From Kamptonema formosum PCC 6407 (GTDB lineage: Bacteria; Cyanobacteriota; Cyanobacteriia; Cyanobacteriales; Microcoleaceae): 64,000 nt of DNA. Position 1 is the stretch's first letter. Every line of letters starts with the position of its first letter. The notes under the pieces were generated by a model, which worked only from the letters and a program-made list of their open reading frames with translations, did no database searches and had not been told where the DNA came from. The position numbers and the translations under genes were made by a program. Of this stretch, positions 35,414 to 44,908 are shown piece by piece. The DNA is taken from NCBI RefSeq assembly GCF_000332155.1, contig NZ_KB235904.1:896946-960945 (forward strand), in the 5' to 3' direction.

Positions 35414-36793
35414 TTATCTAGCAAATCTTCGTGACGTTGGCGATGGCTTAGATACAAGGGATGGCGTTTTTTTGACCTTAATTGATTCCGGTGGATTCAG
35501 TATTAACCCTGAAATTGCCCCGCTACCGAGAATGAATACCGGATTAGGAAAAGCATTCAGGGAAGAGTCCAGCATATAGCAAGTTAAAACTACAGCCATC
35601 CCCGCTACAGGCGCTACTTTTGGGTTGCCCCAGGTACTAGCCGGATAGCGCAACCAAACACAGGCGAAAGGTGGCAATAAGAATATTGCCGTAAAACTAA
35701 TCAGTCCAACTACACCATTCACGCCGTAAGCAATAATCCACAAACTATCCGTAACTGTAATAGTTTTCCCCCATTCATCAGTTACATGATTTCCTCCAGA
35801 ATCACCCCAACCAAACATGATTTGCCCCCGCGCCTTATGTGACAAAATCTCCTCATTTTCAATTCTAAATGCTAGAGATTGACTGCGGTCTTGTGGGTCA
35901 GTGGAAGTATTGACAAAGTTAATAACATAAGGATTAGTATAAAGGCTACCGCTAGCACTAACATATATGTAACTAGAGATCCCCGCAATTAGCAAAAGCA
36001 ACAACAAACCATTACGAAACTGCTTGCCAACTAATAAGATAACTACTCCTATCGCCAAATAAATATATGCTCCTGTGGAGCGACATAATATAAACGTAAC
36101 TGTCAAGATTCCTACTACCTGGGTAGCCGGAAAATTCCCGACTTTCTTGATAACTTTAGTTTTCCAAAGCCAAATTCCCAGCAGCGCTGCTGCCATCATC
36201 CACATACCTACTGCTAAACCGTGTTCCATGAATACTGTAGGTCGATATCCTCCTAAACGAATTGCTTGTCCAAAATCCAAGCGGGGAGTAAAACCGTAAA
36301 CTATGCGGTGTAACTGTGGGCTCATGCGGGATTCGTAGAGACATAAAGGAATGTAGACTAATCCGCCATAGAAAATACCCATTGAGAGTTCCCGTATTCC
36401 TGCTAAATTATTGAGGTAAATTCTAGCTAAAAAATAAGGCAATCCCCACTGTAAAATTTGTCCGATAGTAGGAGAAAATGGGCTGAGATTATTACTTAGT
36501 TGTGAAGGAATTGGACATAAGCACCAAATTAACATTGGTATGTCAAGCCAGCCTGGTTTAAAGGAACTAAGGCGGGCGGGCTGGAAAATTACAGTAGCTA
36601 GTAGACAGCCAAAACAAGCTGCTGTTGCTTTACCATAGCTACCGATTGCTGGTAATTTAATTGATGCTTGCGGCAAAAATAGAGTGGAGGCGACGAAACT
36701 AATTACTAATGCTCTTTGTGGCGGATACCGCACAAATAAGTATAAGGTAACTAGAATCCATCCATATAATGTCAGACTAATTAAGGAAGACAT
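35414..36793 (-). CDS. O-antigen polymerase/ligase-like membrane protein
   Basis: 459 residues with about ten hydrophobic helices, for example LYGWILVTLYLFV, ALVISFVASTLFL and LLLLLLIAGISSYIYV. A large hydrophilic loop (about residues 280-330, with SFRIENEEILSH-like residues) precedes the last helices, as in Wzy and WaaL proteins. There is little sequence signature, so polymerase versus ligase cannot be decided. A GT4 gene lies directly upstream on the same strand. Its ATG is immediately preceded by a heptamer array, so there is no Shine-Dalgarno sequence. Confidence 0.65.
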   Translation of the reverse strand: MSSLISLTLYGWILVTLYLFVRYPPQRALVISFVASTLFLPQASIKLPAIGSYGKATAACFGCLLATVIFQPARLSSFKPGWLDIPMLIWCLCPIPSQLSNNLSPFSPTIGQILQWGLPYFLARIYLNNLAGIRELSMGIFYGGLVYIPLCLYESRMSPQLHRIVYGFTPRLDFGQAIRLGGYRPTVFMEHGLAVGMWMMAAALLGIWLWKTKVIKKVGNFPATQVVGILTVTFILCRSTGAYIYLAIGVVILLVGKQFRNGLLLLLLIAGISSYIYVSASGSLYTNPYVINFVNTSTDPQDRSQSLAFRIENEEILSHKARGQIMFGWGDSGGNHVTDEWGKTITVTDSLWIIAYGVNGVVGLISFTAIFLLPPFACVWLRYPASTWGNPKVAPVAGMAVVLTCYMLDSSLNAFPNPVFILGSGAISGLILNPPESIKVKKTPSLVSKPSPTSRRFAR

Positions 36794-36835
36794 TTGCTAA
36801 TTGCTAATTGCTAATTGCTAATTGCTAATTGTTAA
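36794..36835. repeat. Heptamer array abutting the membrane-protein start codon
   Basis: Five copies of TTGCTAA and one TTGTTAA. The first base follows directly after the complement of the ATG at 36791-36793, so the array occupies the whole ribosome-binding region of the downstream gene. Confidence 0.9.
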
Positions 36836-36863
36836 CTGGTAATCTGGATTATTGATTCTGAAG

Positions 36864-37952
36864 TCAGGTATGCGATCGCTCAATTGCTGTGTAGAGTGCA
36901 GCTTCAAATAGATCCGTTGCATCTTCCCAGGTATATCCTGTCACTTTAGCGTAGGCAGCATCAGACATTGTTCGCCATTCCGTCTCAGACAACTGACACA
37001 TCTGTTCTATTGCTTTAGCCATATCCTCTGGATCTTCCGGTTTTACCAGTATGCCGCAGCCGCCCTCTAATAGTTCGGGAGCAGCACCCGCTGGGGTGCC
37101 AATGACAGGCGTGCGACACGCCATTGCTTCTAAAATCGGGAGCCCGTAACCTTCGGAACGGCTAGCAAACAGCCAAGCATCGCATTTAGCATAAAATTCT
37201 TTAAGCTGACTTTGAGAAGGATGAGGTTCGTACTCAGTACCGGGGGGTAAAGGCAAATCTGGAGATAGTTGGCCGTTACCAAAGGTAACTAAGCGTAAAT
37301 TGGGGATTTTCTTAGCAGCTAGCGAGAAAGCTTTTAACCCCAGGTCGCATCCTTTCCAATTTACGCTTGAATACATAATTCCGACTGTGGGAATGGGTTG
37401 TTTGCTGCGAGGTGGGGCGTAAAACTGCTGGGTATCGACGCTAGGAGGTACTAGGGAAACGTTACTGTCGCCGTATCGAGTCTCAGCTATATCTACTAAC
37501 CACTGGGCGACGGGGATTTTATGCAGAGGTAGCGACCAAGTTGCTTCTACTCTTTCTTTAGGCAGATAGTCAAAGACTTCGTAATGCTGTACAAAATAAG
37601 CTTTTGCTCCTTTTGCGGGAGACAAGTTCGCCACCCATTCGGCGGTTTCCCACCAAGTGGCGATAACTACGTCAGCATCGGGTAAGTCGGCATCGCTAAC
37701 GGGGCCGTTGCGATCGGCAACTCGGTATTCAACGCCTAGATTATCGAAGTGGGAAGGTGTGCGATCGCTTGAAGAAGGCCAACCCTCTCCCCGCATCCAA
37801 GATCGGACTTTTTGCTTAAATGTTGGTTGTTGTTTGGGCATGGAAATAATGAATACTTCATGCCCCCGCTTTTTGAGCAGTTTGGCATAAATTGCTACTA
37901 CACGGCTGCCTCCGGTAAGACTAACAATAGGAAGAACAAAGGTAATTTTCAT
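36864..37952 (-). CDS. GT4-family glycosyltransferase
   Basis: 362 residues. The N-domain begins FVLPIVSLTGGSRVVAIYAKLLKKRGHEV. The C-domain has SRSEGYGLPILEAMACRTPVIGTPAGAAPELL, the EX7E donor-site motif of retaining GT-B enzymes. Residue VGIMYSSVNWKGCDLG marks the domain junction. It is a cytoplasmic or peripheral enzyme using a nucleotide sugar. With the Wzy/WaaL-like gene downstream it may belong to a polysaccharide or glycoprotein pathway separate from the main cluster. Confidence 0.88.
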   Translation of the reverse strand: MKITFVLPIVSLTGGSRVVAIYAKLLKKRGHEVFIISMPKQQPTFKQKVRSWMRGEGWPSSSDRTPSHFDNLGVEYRVADRNGPVSDADLPDADVVIATWWETAEWVANLSPAKGAKAYFVQHYEVFDYLPKERVEATWSLPLHKIPVAQWLVDIAETRYGDSNVSLVPPSVDTQQFYAPPRSKQPIPTVGIMYSSVNWKGCDLGLKAFSLAAKKIPNLRLVTFGNGQLSPDLPLPPGTEYEPHPSQSQLKEFYAKCDAWLFASRSEGYGLPILEAMACRTPVIGTPAGAAPELLEGGCGILVKPEDPEDMAKAIEQMCQLSETEWRTMSDAAYAKVTGYTWEDATDLFEAALYTAIERSHT

Positions 37953-38124
37953 CGCTATAAGACTTTTTTGCTATTTTAACTCCCTTAGTTTAGTTGTTAA
38001 ACAAATCACACCCTTTACAAATCAGTTCGCTATCCTTTTAACAATTTCATTGTTGAAGCCTATTCTAGGCAGCTTGATTAAATTGGTATAAGATACTTAA
38101 TGATTGCATATTTAAGGTAGAACT

Positions 38125-38916
38125 ATGCCAGGAGCAGTGCCATCTCAGCCAATAAGACCAACGCCAACGCCCAGTCCTGGCGGTAACGGTTCTGGTGGTA
38201 ATACAGGTACACTTCCAGGGGGGGGCAACATCATTCGCGGTACTAGCGAGCCCGACTCGCTTCGGGGTACTGGCAGTGGCGATCAGATATTTGGTTTAGC
38301 AAGTTTTGACACTCTCTACGGCTTAGGCGGCGATGATACTCTTTCCGGGGATACGGGAGATGACTCGGTGCTGGGAGAGGGCGGTAATGACATCCTGTTT
38401 GGTGGTAGCGATCGCGACTCTCTATTCGGCGATGATGGTGACGACACTATTTTTGGTGGTAAAGGCAATGACTCGGCAAGCGGGGGAGTTGGCAACAATC
38501 AGCTCTTTGGTAATACGGGGAACGATACCCTGATTGGAGGCCTTGACGATGATAGCTTATTTGGGGGAACAGACGATGACTCGCTGATTGGAGGTGCGGG
38601 TGACGATCTCCTATCAGGCGATCGCGGTAGAGATACTTTAACAGGCGGTGAAGGCAGCGATACCTTTGTTATCGGCAGACTCACGGGTGGTTTAACTGAA
38701 GCTGATGCTGATGTAATTACAGATTTTACCGACGGCGCGGATAGAATTCGCTTAAGTGCAGGCCTCACCTTTGGCGATCTAACTATTGTTCAGGGTGGGG
38801 GAACAGCCCCAAGTACAGTTATTCAGCTTATAAATGGCAATGACGTTCAATTTTTAGCTGTATTGCCAGGGGTTGCGCGTAATTCAATTTCTTCTTCCGA
38901 TTTCACCACTTTGTAA
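38125..38916 (+). CDS. RTX/hemolysin-type calcium-binding repeat protein
   Basis: 263 residues. After a Pro/Gly-rich start (residues 1-35), residues about 40-185 are some fifteen nonapeptides of the GGxGxDxLxG type ([28 protein letters not shown]). The end [22 protein letters not shown] is the usual cap. These repeats fold on binding Ca2+ and are typical of proteins exported by type I systems; the export signal would be C-terminal. No transporter is adjacent. Its TAA shares one base with the truB ATG, an unusual partnership for a housekeeping gene. Confidence 0.85.
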   Translation: MPGAVPSQPIRPTPTPSPGGNGSGGNTGTLPGGGNIIRGTSEPDSLRGTGSGDQIFGLASFDTLYGLGGDDTLSGDTGDDSVLGEGGNDILFGGSDRDSLFGDDGDDTIFGGKGNDSASGGVGNNQLFGNTGNDTLIGGLDDDSLFGGTDDDSLIGGAGDDLLSGDRGRDTLTGGEGSDTFVIGRLTGGLTEADADVITDFTDGADRIRLSAGLTFGDLTIVQGGGTAPSTVIQLINGNDVQFLAVLPGVARNSISSSDFTTL

Positions 38917-39944
38917 TGACATTTGAAGGTTTCCTTAATCTAAATAAACCGATTGGCCCGACTTCCCACGACTGCGTAGCGCGACTGCGCCGCCTCTTAA
39001 AGCTCAAGCGGGTTGGACATGGGGGAACTCTTGACCCCGCAGTAGGAGGGGTTTTACCAGTAGCTCTGGGCAAGGCAACTAGGCTGTTGCAGTTTCTAAG
39101 ACATGATAAAGCTTACCAAGGAACGGTTCGGTTTGGCTTGACGACGGCTACGGATGACTTGCAGGGGGAGATTTTAAGCTCTCAGCCAGTGCCTAATTTA
39201 ACTCTAGAACAGGTAAAAGCCGCTTTACCAAGTTTCCAGGGAAAAATTCAGCAGATACCGCCTAATTACAGCGCTATTCATGTGGAGGGAAAACGCCTGT
39301 ACGACTTGGCCCGCAAGGGTGAAACGGTGGTAGTACCTCCCCGCCCTGTGGAGGTATTTCGGCTGGAGATTTTGGACTGGCGGCCGGGGGATTTTCCCGA
39401 ATTGGATTTGGCGATCGCTTGTGGTGCTGGAACTTATATTAGAGCGATCGCTCGTGACTTGGGCGCAGCTTTGAATGTAGGCGGAACTTTAGCGGCTTTG
39501 ACTCGCACTGAAAGTAGCGGTTTTCATCTAGCCGAGAGCCTTACTTTTGAGGAACTAGAAACACAATTACAGCAGGGGACTTTCTGCCCTATAACGCCCT
39601 CAGCAGCGTTGGCACATTTAGGTGCGATCGCTCTTGATGCTAAAGATGCCACACGCTGGTGTCAAGGTCAGCGGCTTGCTTTTCTCCAAGCAGGGGAGAT
39701 GGGGAGCAGGGGGGCGGGGGAGCAGGGGAACGGGGGAGCGGGGGAGCAGGGGAGCAGGGGAGATGAGGAAGATGGAAACCTCCCCTCTGCCCCTCTGCCC
39801 CTCTGCTCCTCTGCGCCTCTGCCCCCACCTTCCCCATCCTCCGATCCACTGCTAGTTTACGATGAAGGGGGTCAATTTCTAGGCGTTGGTCAGCGAGTTT
39901 ACTCAGATACAGGCAGCATTTTGGCTCCTCAAATTGTTTTTTAG
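38916..39944 (+). CDS. truB: tRNA pseudouridine-55 synthase TruB
   Basis: 342 residues. The catalytic aspartate is in [25 protein letters not shown], and KxYxxxxRxGxxTxTxDxxG appears as [21 protein letters not shown]; PPxxSAxHVxGxRLYDLAR is also conserved. The enzyme modifies U55 in the T loop of tRNAs. Residues about 260-309 are a low-complexity insert (Gly/Glu/Gln/Ser then Pro/Leu/Ser) encoded by G/A-rich and C/T-rich repeats, placed before the C-terminal PUA-like end. The active domain is untouched. The start overlaps the RTX stop by one base. Confidence 0.95.
   Translation: MTFEGFLNLNKPIGPTSHDCVARLRRLLKLKRVGHGGTLDPAVGGVLPVALGKATRLLQFLRHDKAYQGTVRFGLTTATDDLQGEILSSQPVPNLTLEQVKAALPSFQGKIQQIPPNYSAIHVEGKRLYDLARKGETVVVPPRPVEVFRLEILDWRPGDFPELDLAIACGAGTYIRAIARDLGAALNVGGTLAALTRTESSGFHLAESLTFEELETQLQQGTFCPITPSAALAHLGAIALDAKDATRWCQGQRLAFLQAGEMGSRGAGEQGNGGAGEQGSRGDEEDGNLPSAPLPLCSSAPLPPPSPSSDPLLVYDEGGQFLGVGQRVYSDTGSILAPQIVF
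39693..39842 (+). repeat. G/A-rich and C/T-rich repeat inside truB
   Basis: Irregular copies of GGGGAGCAG (39693-39765) followed by copies of CCCCTCTG (39780-39830). The two parts are roughly complementary and could pair as a long hairpin. They stay in frame and code for about 50 low-complexity residues. The same G/A-rich unit fills the spacer after the gene. Confidence 0.85.
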
Positions 39945-39960
39945 CCTCAAACCAATTATA

Positions 39961-40240
39961 GAAGAAGGGGCTAGGGGCTAGGGACTAGGGGCTAGGGAAA
40001 GAGAGAGGGAGAGAGGGAGAGGGGGAGCAGGGGAGCAGGGGAGCGAGGGAGTGGGGGAGAGAGGGAGAGGGGGAGCAGGGGAGCAGGGGAAATTGGGAAG
40101 ATGGGTAATTAGCAATTAGCAATTAGCCATTACCAATTAGCAATTACCAATTAGCAATTACCAATTAGCCATTAGCCATTAGCAATTAGCCATTACCAAT
40201 TACCAACTAACAACTAACAACTAACAACTAACAACTAACA
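39961..40240. repeat. Mixed short-repeat spacer between truB and yidD
   Basis: 39961-40090 consists of GGGGCTAG and GGGAGAG/GGGGAGCAG type repeats. 40106-40240 consists of heptamers of the CAATTAG / CCATTAG / CAATTAC / CAACTAA type, ending with five CAACTAA-like units that run into the yidD ATG. No gene or other signal is visible. Confidence 0.85.
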
Positions 40241-40465
40241 ATGAAAATATTACTAATTGGATTAATTAAGGGCTACAAAATTTTAATTTCTCCTCACCTG
40301 CCTCGTGCCTGCCGATTTCAACCAACTTGTTCGCAATATGCAGTAGAAGCAATAGAACGATTTGGGGTTTTGCAGGGCGGTCAAATGGCAATTAGTCGCA
40401 TCTTGCGCTGCCATCCTTTCCATCCCGGCGGTTACGATCCAGTGCCTCCGAAGCATGAAGAATGA
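40241..40465 (+). CDS. yidD: Membrane protein insertion efficiency factor YidD
   Basis: 74 residues. The family core is unmistakable: [27 protein letters not shown] and [17 protein letters not shown]. YidD assists YidC-dependent membrane insertion. Its ATG immediately follows a heptamer array, so no ribosome-binding site is present in the usual position. The rnpA/yidC neighbours common in other bacteria are absent here. Confidence 0.95.
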   Translation: MKILLIGLIKGYKILISPHLPRACRFQPTCSQYAVEAIERFGVLQGGQMAISRILRCHPFHPGGYDPVPPKHEE

Positions 40466-40525
40466 AGAAGAAGGAATCAGGACTCAGAGGGACAAAGCAA
40501 ATTTTATTTCTTTGAAAACTTAGAT

Positions 40526-40571
40526 AACGCCGCTCTCTAGGCGATGTCTTAACGGCCTAGAGGGCGGCGTT
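40526..40571. terminator. Strong 17-bp inverted repeat, terminator-like
   Basis: Arms 40526-40542 and 40555-40571 are complementary at 16 of 17 positions (the other is a G-U type pair) with a 12-nt loop. It lies 60 bp after yidD. No run of T follows, so it may be a processing or attenuation site or a dispersed hairpin rather than a classic terminator. Confidence 0.55.
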
Positions 40572-40945
40572 GTGGATATGCGCCCTAACATTCTTGTCTG
40601 TTGCGATCGCAATTACCACTTACCAATTACCAATTATCCGTATTGATGTGTCGCAGCCCGTAGGTACAAGACCCCCCAGAAAGGCTTCTACGCTCACCCA
40701 CCGCAACTTGTCTTTGATTTTTAAGGATTTTCACCATAATTTTAAGTAATCTGCCCTACAATCTGTAGTAGTATCTATTGACAATTTAAAGATTGCGTAA
40801 AGTTGGATTGCCAAATACTTAAAGTGTAAGTTAATATTTAAAAATAGGGAGAATTACACAGCTATACTAACTTCAGTGATATTACCGATCTCCCGACATC
40901 TAATAAATAATAAAATATCAATGGAGTAAGAGGTTGTGGATTAAT
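40572..40945. other. Intergenic region before the PatA-like gene
   Basis: About 370 bp with a HIP1 site, a short heptamer-like stretch near 40613-40635 and AT-rich DNA with TTGACA at 40779. I see no coding frame or RNA gene. It should contain the promoter of the downstream regulator. Confidence 0.45.
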
Positions 40946-42154
40946 ATGTCAGCCACCGCTACTGGGTGCAAGATGCTGTCCGATACCCTGGCTATACTTA
41001 GCCAGAAGCGGGCTACTGGAAAATTGCTCCTAGAGCATGGGGAGCAAAAATGGCAACTTTACTTTTTTGACGGGTCTATGCTCTATGCTACCGGGGGATT
41101 GCACCGCTCTCGGCGCTGGTATAGGGCGATCGCGGATCATTGTCCTGATTTTCGGGTAAATCTTCACCAAATGGCTGCCGAGGAGCTTTGGGAATATCAG
41201 CTCCTACAACACGGGATTGCTCAAAGAGAGATGAGCGTCGAGCAAGCCAAGGGTATTATCCGCAGCAGTATTTATGAAGTTTTCTTTTCCATTGCTAATC
41301 AGTCAGGCTTGAAGAGAAAGTGGCATCCTTACAAACAGCCTCCTTTTTCGATTAATACCCGTTTGCTGATCCCAAAATTAGAAAGCGAGCAAATGCTCTC
41401 CGACAATCGAGAACTTTGCCAAAAGTGGGAAGCAATGGGTTTGTCGCACTTAAATCCCGATCTCGCGCCGATTTTAAAACAATCTGACAGTTTGGAAAGT
41501 CGAGTTAGTTCTGATTCTTTGCTGGCTTTGAGCAACCACTTCAATGGTCAGAATACTCTCTGGGATATTGCTTTGAAGAAAAAGCAATGTTTGACAGTGG
41601 CGACTCGCACTTTATATCACTTTGTCAAGCAAGGTTTGATTGATTTCCGAACGGTACAGGATTTGCCTTCGCCAATGGAACAGTGGCGCTTAGCGGCTGC
41701 GATCGTTCAGCCGGTGCGCCCTTTAATTGCCTGTATTGATGATAGCCGTGCGGTTTGCGAGTTTTTAGAGCAAATTCTGGTACCTGCTGGGTATCGAGTC
41801 GTGAAAATCCAAGACCCGATGAAGGGAATAGCGACTCTCGCCGAGCAAAAGCCTGCTTTAATTTTTTTGGATGTGATTATGCCGAAGGCTAGCGGTTTTA
41901 CTCTGTGCAATTTTTTGCGGCAAACTCCTGCATTCCGGGACACTCCGATCGTATTTTTGACAGGTCAGGACGGCATTGTTGACCGCACGCGAGCTAAGTG
42001 GACGGGTGCTACGGATTTTGTGAGTAAGCCTCCTACTGCGGAAAAAGTTCTACAAGTGGTTGAGAAATATTTGAACCTAGAGGGCGATCGCAGTCAACAA
42101 TTAAGCAATAACCCCTTACTCAATCCTAGCGGGTTGAGTTTGGCTGGCTCCTAA
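40946..42154 (+). CDS. PatA-like response regulator (DUF4388/PATAN + receiver)
   Basis: About 402 residues. The N-terminal part (LSDTLAILSQKRATGKLLLEHG...WQLYFFDGSMLYATGG) is the DUF4388/PATAN effector typical of cyanobacterial PatA proteins. The C-terminal 125 residues are a CheY receiver with acidic pair CIDDSR, phosphoryl aspartate in LIFLDVIMP, T in FLTG and K in VSKPP. Such proteins take part in phototaxis, pilus motility or heterocyst pattern control. ATG 40946 or TTG 40934 may be the start; GGAG lies seven bases before the TTG. No kinase gene is adjacent. Confidence 0.85.
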   Translation: MSATATGCKMLSDTLAILSQKRATGKLLLEHGEQKWQLYFFDGSMLYATGGLHRSRRWYRAIADHCPDFRVNLHQMAAEELWEYQLLQHGIAQREMSVEQAKGIIRSSIYEVFFSIANQSGLKRKWHPYKQPPFSINTRLLIPKLESEQMLSDNRELCQKWEAMGLSHLNPDLAPILKQSDSLESRVSSDSLLALSNHFNGQNTLWDIALKKKQCLTVATRTLYHFVKQGLIDFRTVQDLPSPMEQWRLAAAIVQPVRPLIACIDDSRAVCEFLEQILVPAGYRVVKIQDPMKGIATLAEQKPALIFLDVIMPKASGFTLCNFLRQTPAFRDTPIVFLTGQDGIVDRTRAKWTGATDFVSKPPTAEKVLQVVEKYLNLEGDRSQQLSNNPLLNPSGLSLAGS

Positions 42155-42287
42155 TTTCTGCATTTCTGTCTTCTGGTTGAGTAACAGCAGCTTTGGTGGA
42201 TGCTACTGCGATGATATTTTTCTACGGTAAATGAGATGATGGTAGCGCCCAGCCTACAATAATTTGTCCTGCCTTAGCCTTTTATTT

Positions 42288-43262
42288 ATGACACCTTTGG
42301 TAAGCGTGGTAATTCCCGCCTATAACTGCGCCTCTTATATTGTGCAAGCGGTGGAGAGCGTTCTCGCTCAAACTTACTCCCAGTGGGAGATAATTATTGT
42401 GGATGACGGCTCAAAAGATGACACGGTTTCCGTTTTGCAGCCTTATAGTTCCCACATTCGCTACGTTTATCAAAAAAATCAAGGAGTTTCTATTGCGCGT
42501 AATCATGGCATTCAGCTAGCGCGGGGCGAATTTGTCGCTTTTCTAGATGCAGACGATTATTTTCTCCCTGACAAATTAGCGGCACAGATTGGAATGTTTG
42601 AGGCGCAACCTAACTTGGGAATAGTTCATAGTGGGTGGCGCAAAGTTAATAGTAAAGGTGAGTTTTTGCAAGATGTTAAACCTTGGCAAAATGTCCCAAA
42701 ATTGGATTTAGAGATGTGGTTGCGGTGGAAACCTGTGTTGCCAAGTGCGATGATGTTTCGCCGAGTATGGTTAGAACGTGCGGGTGGTTTCGATCCTCGG
42801 TTTCCTCCGGCTGAAGATACGGATTTGGCTTTGCGTTTGGCTTTAATGGGGTGTGAAACTGAGTGGTTAAAGCAGGTGACTGTTTGCTATCGGCAGCACG
42901 AACAGAGTGCGATGTTCAAAGGTTTACCGCAGGCTAACTCTCTGGCAAAAGTGATTGAAAGTTTTTTTGCTCGACCGGAATTGCCAGGGAAAATAAGGTT
43001 GTTAGAAAAGCCGATTAAGTACAGTACCTTTGTCTGGATTGCTTGGTATTTGCACTCAAAAGGCCATCGCGCTGAAATGGTGCAGTTTCTACAGAGTTCT
43101 TGGAGTTATACGCCTTATTTGCCTGTGGAAACTGTTATTAACTGGGTGGAAAGTTTTGCGGAATTTTATGAGAATGAGAGAGATGATTTTGATGTTGATA
43201 TGTTGGGGAAATCTGCGGAGTGGCAGCAGTTGATGCAGTGGGCGATCGGCAATCAAAAGTAA
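42288..43262 (+). CDS. GT2 glycosyltransferase with C-terminal helical module
   Basis: About 324 residues. VSVVIPAYNCASYI, VDDGSKDDTV, AFLDADDYF and PPAEDTDLALRLAL are the GT2 donor-site motifs. It is closely similar to each GT2 unit of the large protein at 28907-32446 and ends with the same helical module (LPGKIRLLEKPIKYSTFVWIAW...YTPY...WVESF...EW). I start at the ATG 42288; an in-frame TTG at 42264 has no advantage. It is probably a paralogue that acts in the same surface-glycan assembly. Confidence 0.88.
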   Translation: MTPLVSVVIPAYNCASYIVQAVESVLAQTYSQWEIIIVDDGSKDDTVSVLQPYSSHIRYVYQKNQGVSIARNHGIQLARGEFVAFLDADDYFLPDKLAAQIGMFEAQPNLGIVHSGWRKVNSKGEFLQDVKPWQNVPKLDLEMWLRWKPVLPSAMMFRRVWLERAGGFDPRFPPAEDTDLALRLALMGCETEWLKQVTVCYRQHEQSAMFKGLPQANSLAKVIESFFARPELPGKIRLLEKPIKYSTFVWIAWYLHSKGHRAEMVQFLQSSWSYTPYLPVETVINWVESFAEFYENERDDFDVDMLGKSAEWQQLMQWAIGNQK

Positions 43263-43348
43263 GGAATTAAGCTTTTATCGAGATAATTGCGATCGCACAT
43301 CTTAGTTGTGCGATCGCGCCTTTTGAGTGCGATCGGTACGCATATATA

Positions 43349-44436
43349 GGGCTTGCTGAAAAAGTTATAAAAAGCAGGGGGGTGAGAAATGAAGAAGAGG
43401 CCCATCTTCCTCACATAATAAGCCCTGCTTTACTTCGATTATTTAATTCATAGCTAAAGTTAATCCTTCTCGATAAAATCATAATATTTGGGAAAAATTG
43501 ACACAAAAAAAGACAGTAAAACTGCCTCAGCAGCTTCACCAGGTTAATCACTAAAAATGTAAGAGTAATGGAAGTTTCAGAAGTATTAGATAGTTTAGCC
43601 ATGACTCGATTCAACTGACAATTCGATGTTCGATTCTTTTTTGATTATTTGACCACATCCACTGCTGTTGACGATAAATCTCACTCGATACCAACAAATT
43701 CCTGTATTGCCTTCTGCTTAAGAGTTCTAGGCTAGCCCCTTTATTCATTAATTTCTCGATATGTCCCAAATTTCGTTTGATATATTGAAGCTGTTTTTTA
43801 ACGGCATTTCTCCTTTCCTTTCCAGAGGGCTTCCTGTTTTTGGCGAATTTTAGATAATCTTTTCTGGCCTTCTTTCTGTAAGTTCTTGGTTTTTTGTCTA
43901 GGTTCTCCTTCAGGGATTTATATAATATGTCTATGATGAGTTCGGTGGTTTTCCTCGCTTGATTTAACAGGTCTACATCGGTGGGGTATTTGATATCGGC
44001 AGGTGCTACCGTTGCATCGATTAATAGCTTTCCTCTATTTTCTTTTGGTCTTTCGGCTTCTTCTGACTTTTTTGTGCTGGGTTCCTCCGGCTTGAATCCT
44101 CGACCTTTTTGGACAATTTTGCGATTGATTTTTTTAAGCAGAGACTGACCGATTCTTTGTCGAAAATGAACCATCATTGAAGCGTCAAAAAGTGCTTCGT
44201 TCCGATAACTATTTTCTCCGATAAAATACTGTAAGTAAGGGTTTTACTTAATTTGTTCGACTGTTTCACGCTTCGCTAATTCCCAATTTTTCTTTGATGA
44301 TTAACGCTCCCAGTGCCATCCGAAAGGGTTTGGCTGGCGCTCCCATTTCCTCGGAGAAATTCTGGGCATATTCTTCCTCAAATTCTGACCAGGGAATTAG
44401 ATTTGCCAGAAGTACCCAACGATTTTCAGCAAGCCC
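43349..44436 (-). mobile_element. Degenerate IS5-like insertion sequence
   Basis: Bounded by GGGCTTGCTGAAAA (43349-43362) and its exact complement TTTTCAGCAAGCCC (44423-44436), with TA on both sides as a possible target duplication. The interior is a transposase gene on the minus strand broken by a frameshift, a stop and a deletion. About 1.09 kb, shorter than an intact element of this family. Confidence 0.75.
43411..44422 (-). pseudogene. Broken IS5-like transposase
   Basis: Read from high to low coordinates: an N-terminal part ENRWVLLANLIPW, EEEYAQNFSEEMGAPAKPFRM, ALGALIIKEKLGIS; then a frameshift near 44273 and an internal stop near 44250; then PYLQYFIG...DASMMVHFRQRIG, continuing as a 188-residue frame (to 43611) with GKLLIDATVAPADIKYPTDV, the DDE start. 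After HRIVS the core is deleted and the frame continues only as a C-terminal tail (43614-43411; TSETSITLTFLVINLVKLLR). Not functional. Confidence 0.8.
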
Positions 44437-44908
44437 TATTTAAAATTTTCAAGCCGAAAGGATGCCTAAACCCGGGAGATATCTATCAAACTAAACCCCA
44501 GTTAGCAGTAGAAATACTGCGGGAACTCAAAGCTTTTGGCTTTAAAATTAAGTTGGTTTTAGCAGATAGCTTATATGGGGAAAGTGGGGATGTAATTAGA
44601 GCATTAGAACAACAAGAGCTATCCTTGATTGTCGCTATTCGTAGTAATCATGGGGTGCTGATGGGACCCGGACAGCGAGTGCGTTACAATCAATGGAAGG
44701 AATACCAGCAGCAGCTATCTTACCGTCAATCTGAGCCGAGATTCAATTGATTATTCAGCCCTATATTTTTTATTGTTTAATCTCTCCTTGGTTAACAGTG
44801 TTTAAGATTCCTGGTTTGCGTCGAAAGTTCTATGACTTAATTTACTGTATGGATGATTTCCCTGCTATTTATACACCTTTTCCTGCTACCAGTTCCATTG
44901 CTGCCTAA
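44437..44908 (+). pseudogene. IS701-family transposase fragment
   Basis: From the edge of the IS5-like element to 44750 the frame reads KIFKPKGCLNPGDIYQTKPQ, LKAFGFKIKLVLADSLYGESGDVI and LIVAIRSNHGVLMGPGQRVR, a clear match to the central part of IS701 transposases. After the stop at 44750 a shifted frame (44747-44908) gives a tail with QPYIFYCLISPWLTVFKIPGL that may be a transposase C-terminus; that part is inference. Both ends of the gene are missing. Confidence 0.7.

Noticed and set aside
38499-38768. Ser/Pro-rich frame antisense to the RTX gene
   Set aside because: It arises from the complement of the Gly/Asp repeats and is low complexity.
40640-40730. Possible tRNA or small RNA in the spacer before the PatA-like gene
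   Set aside because: No cloverleaf arms or TTCGA loop could be traced.
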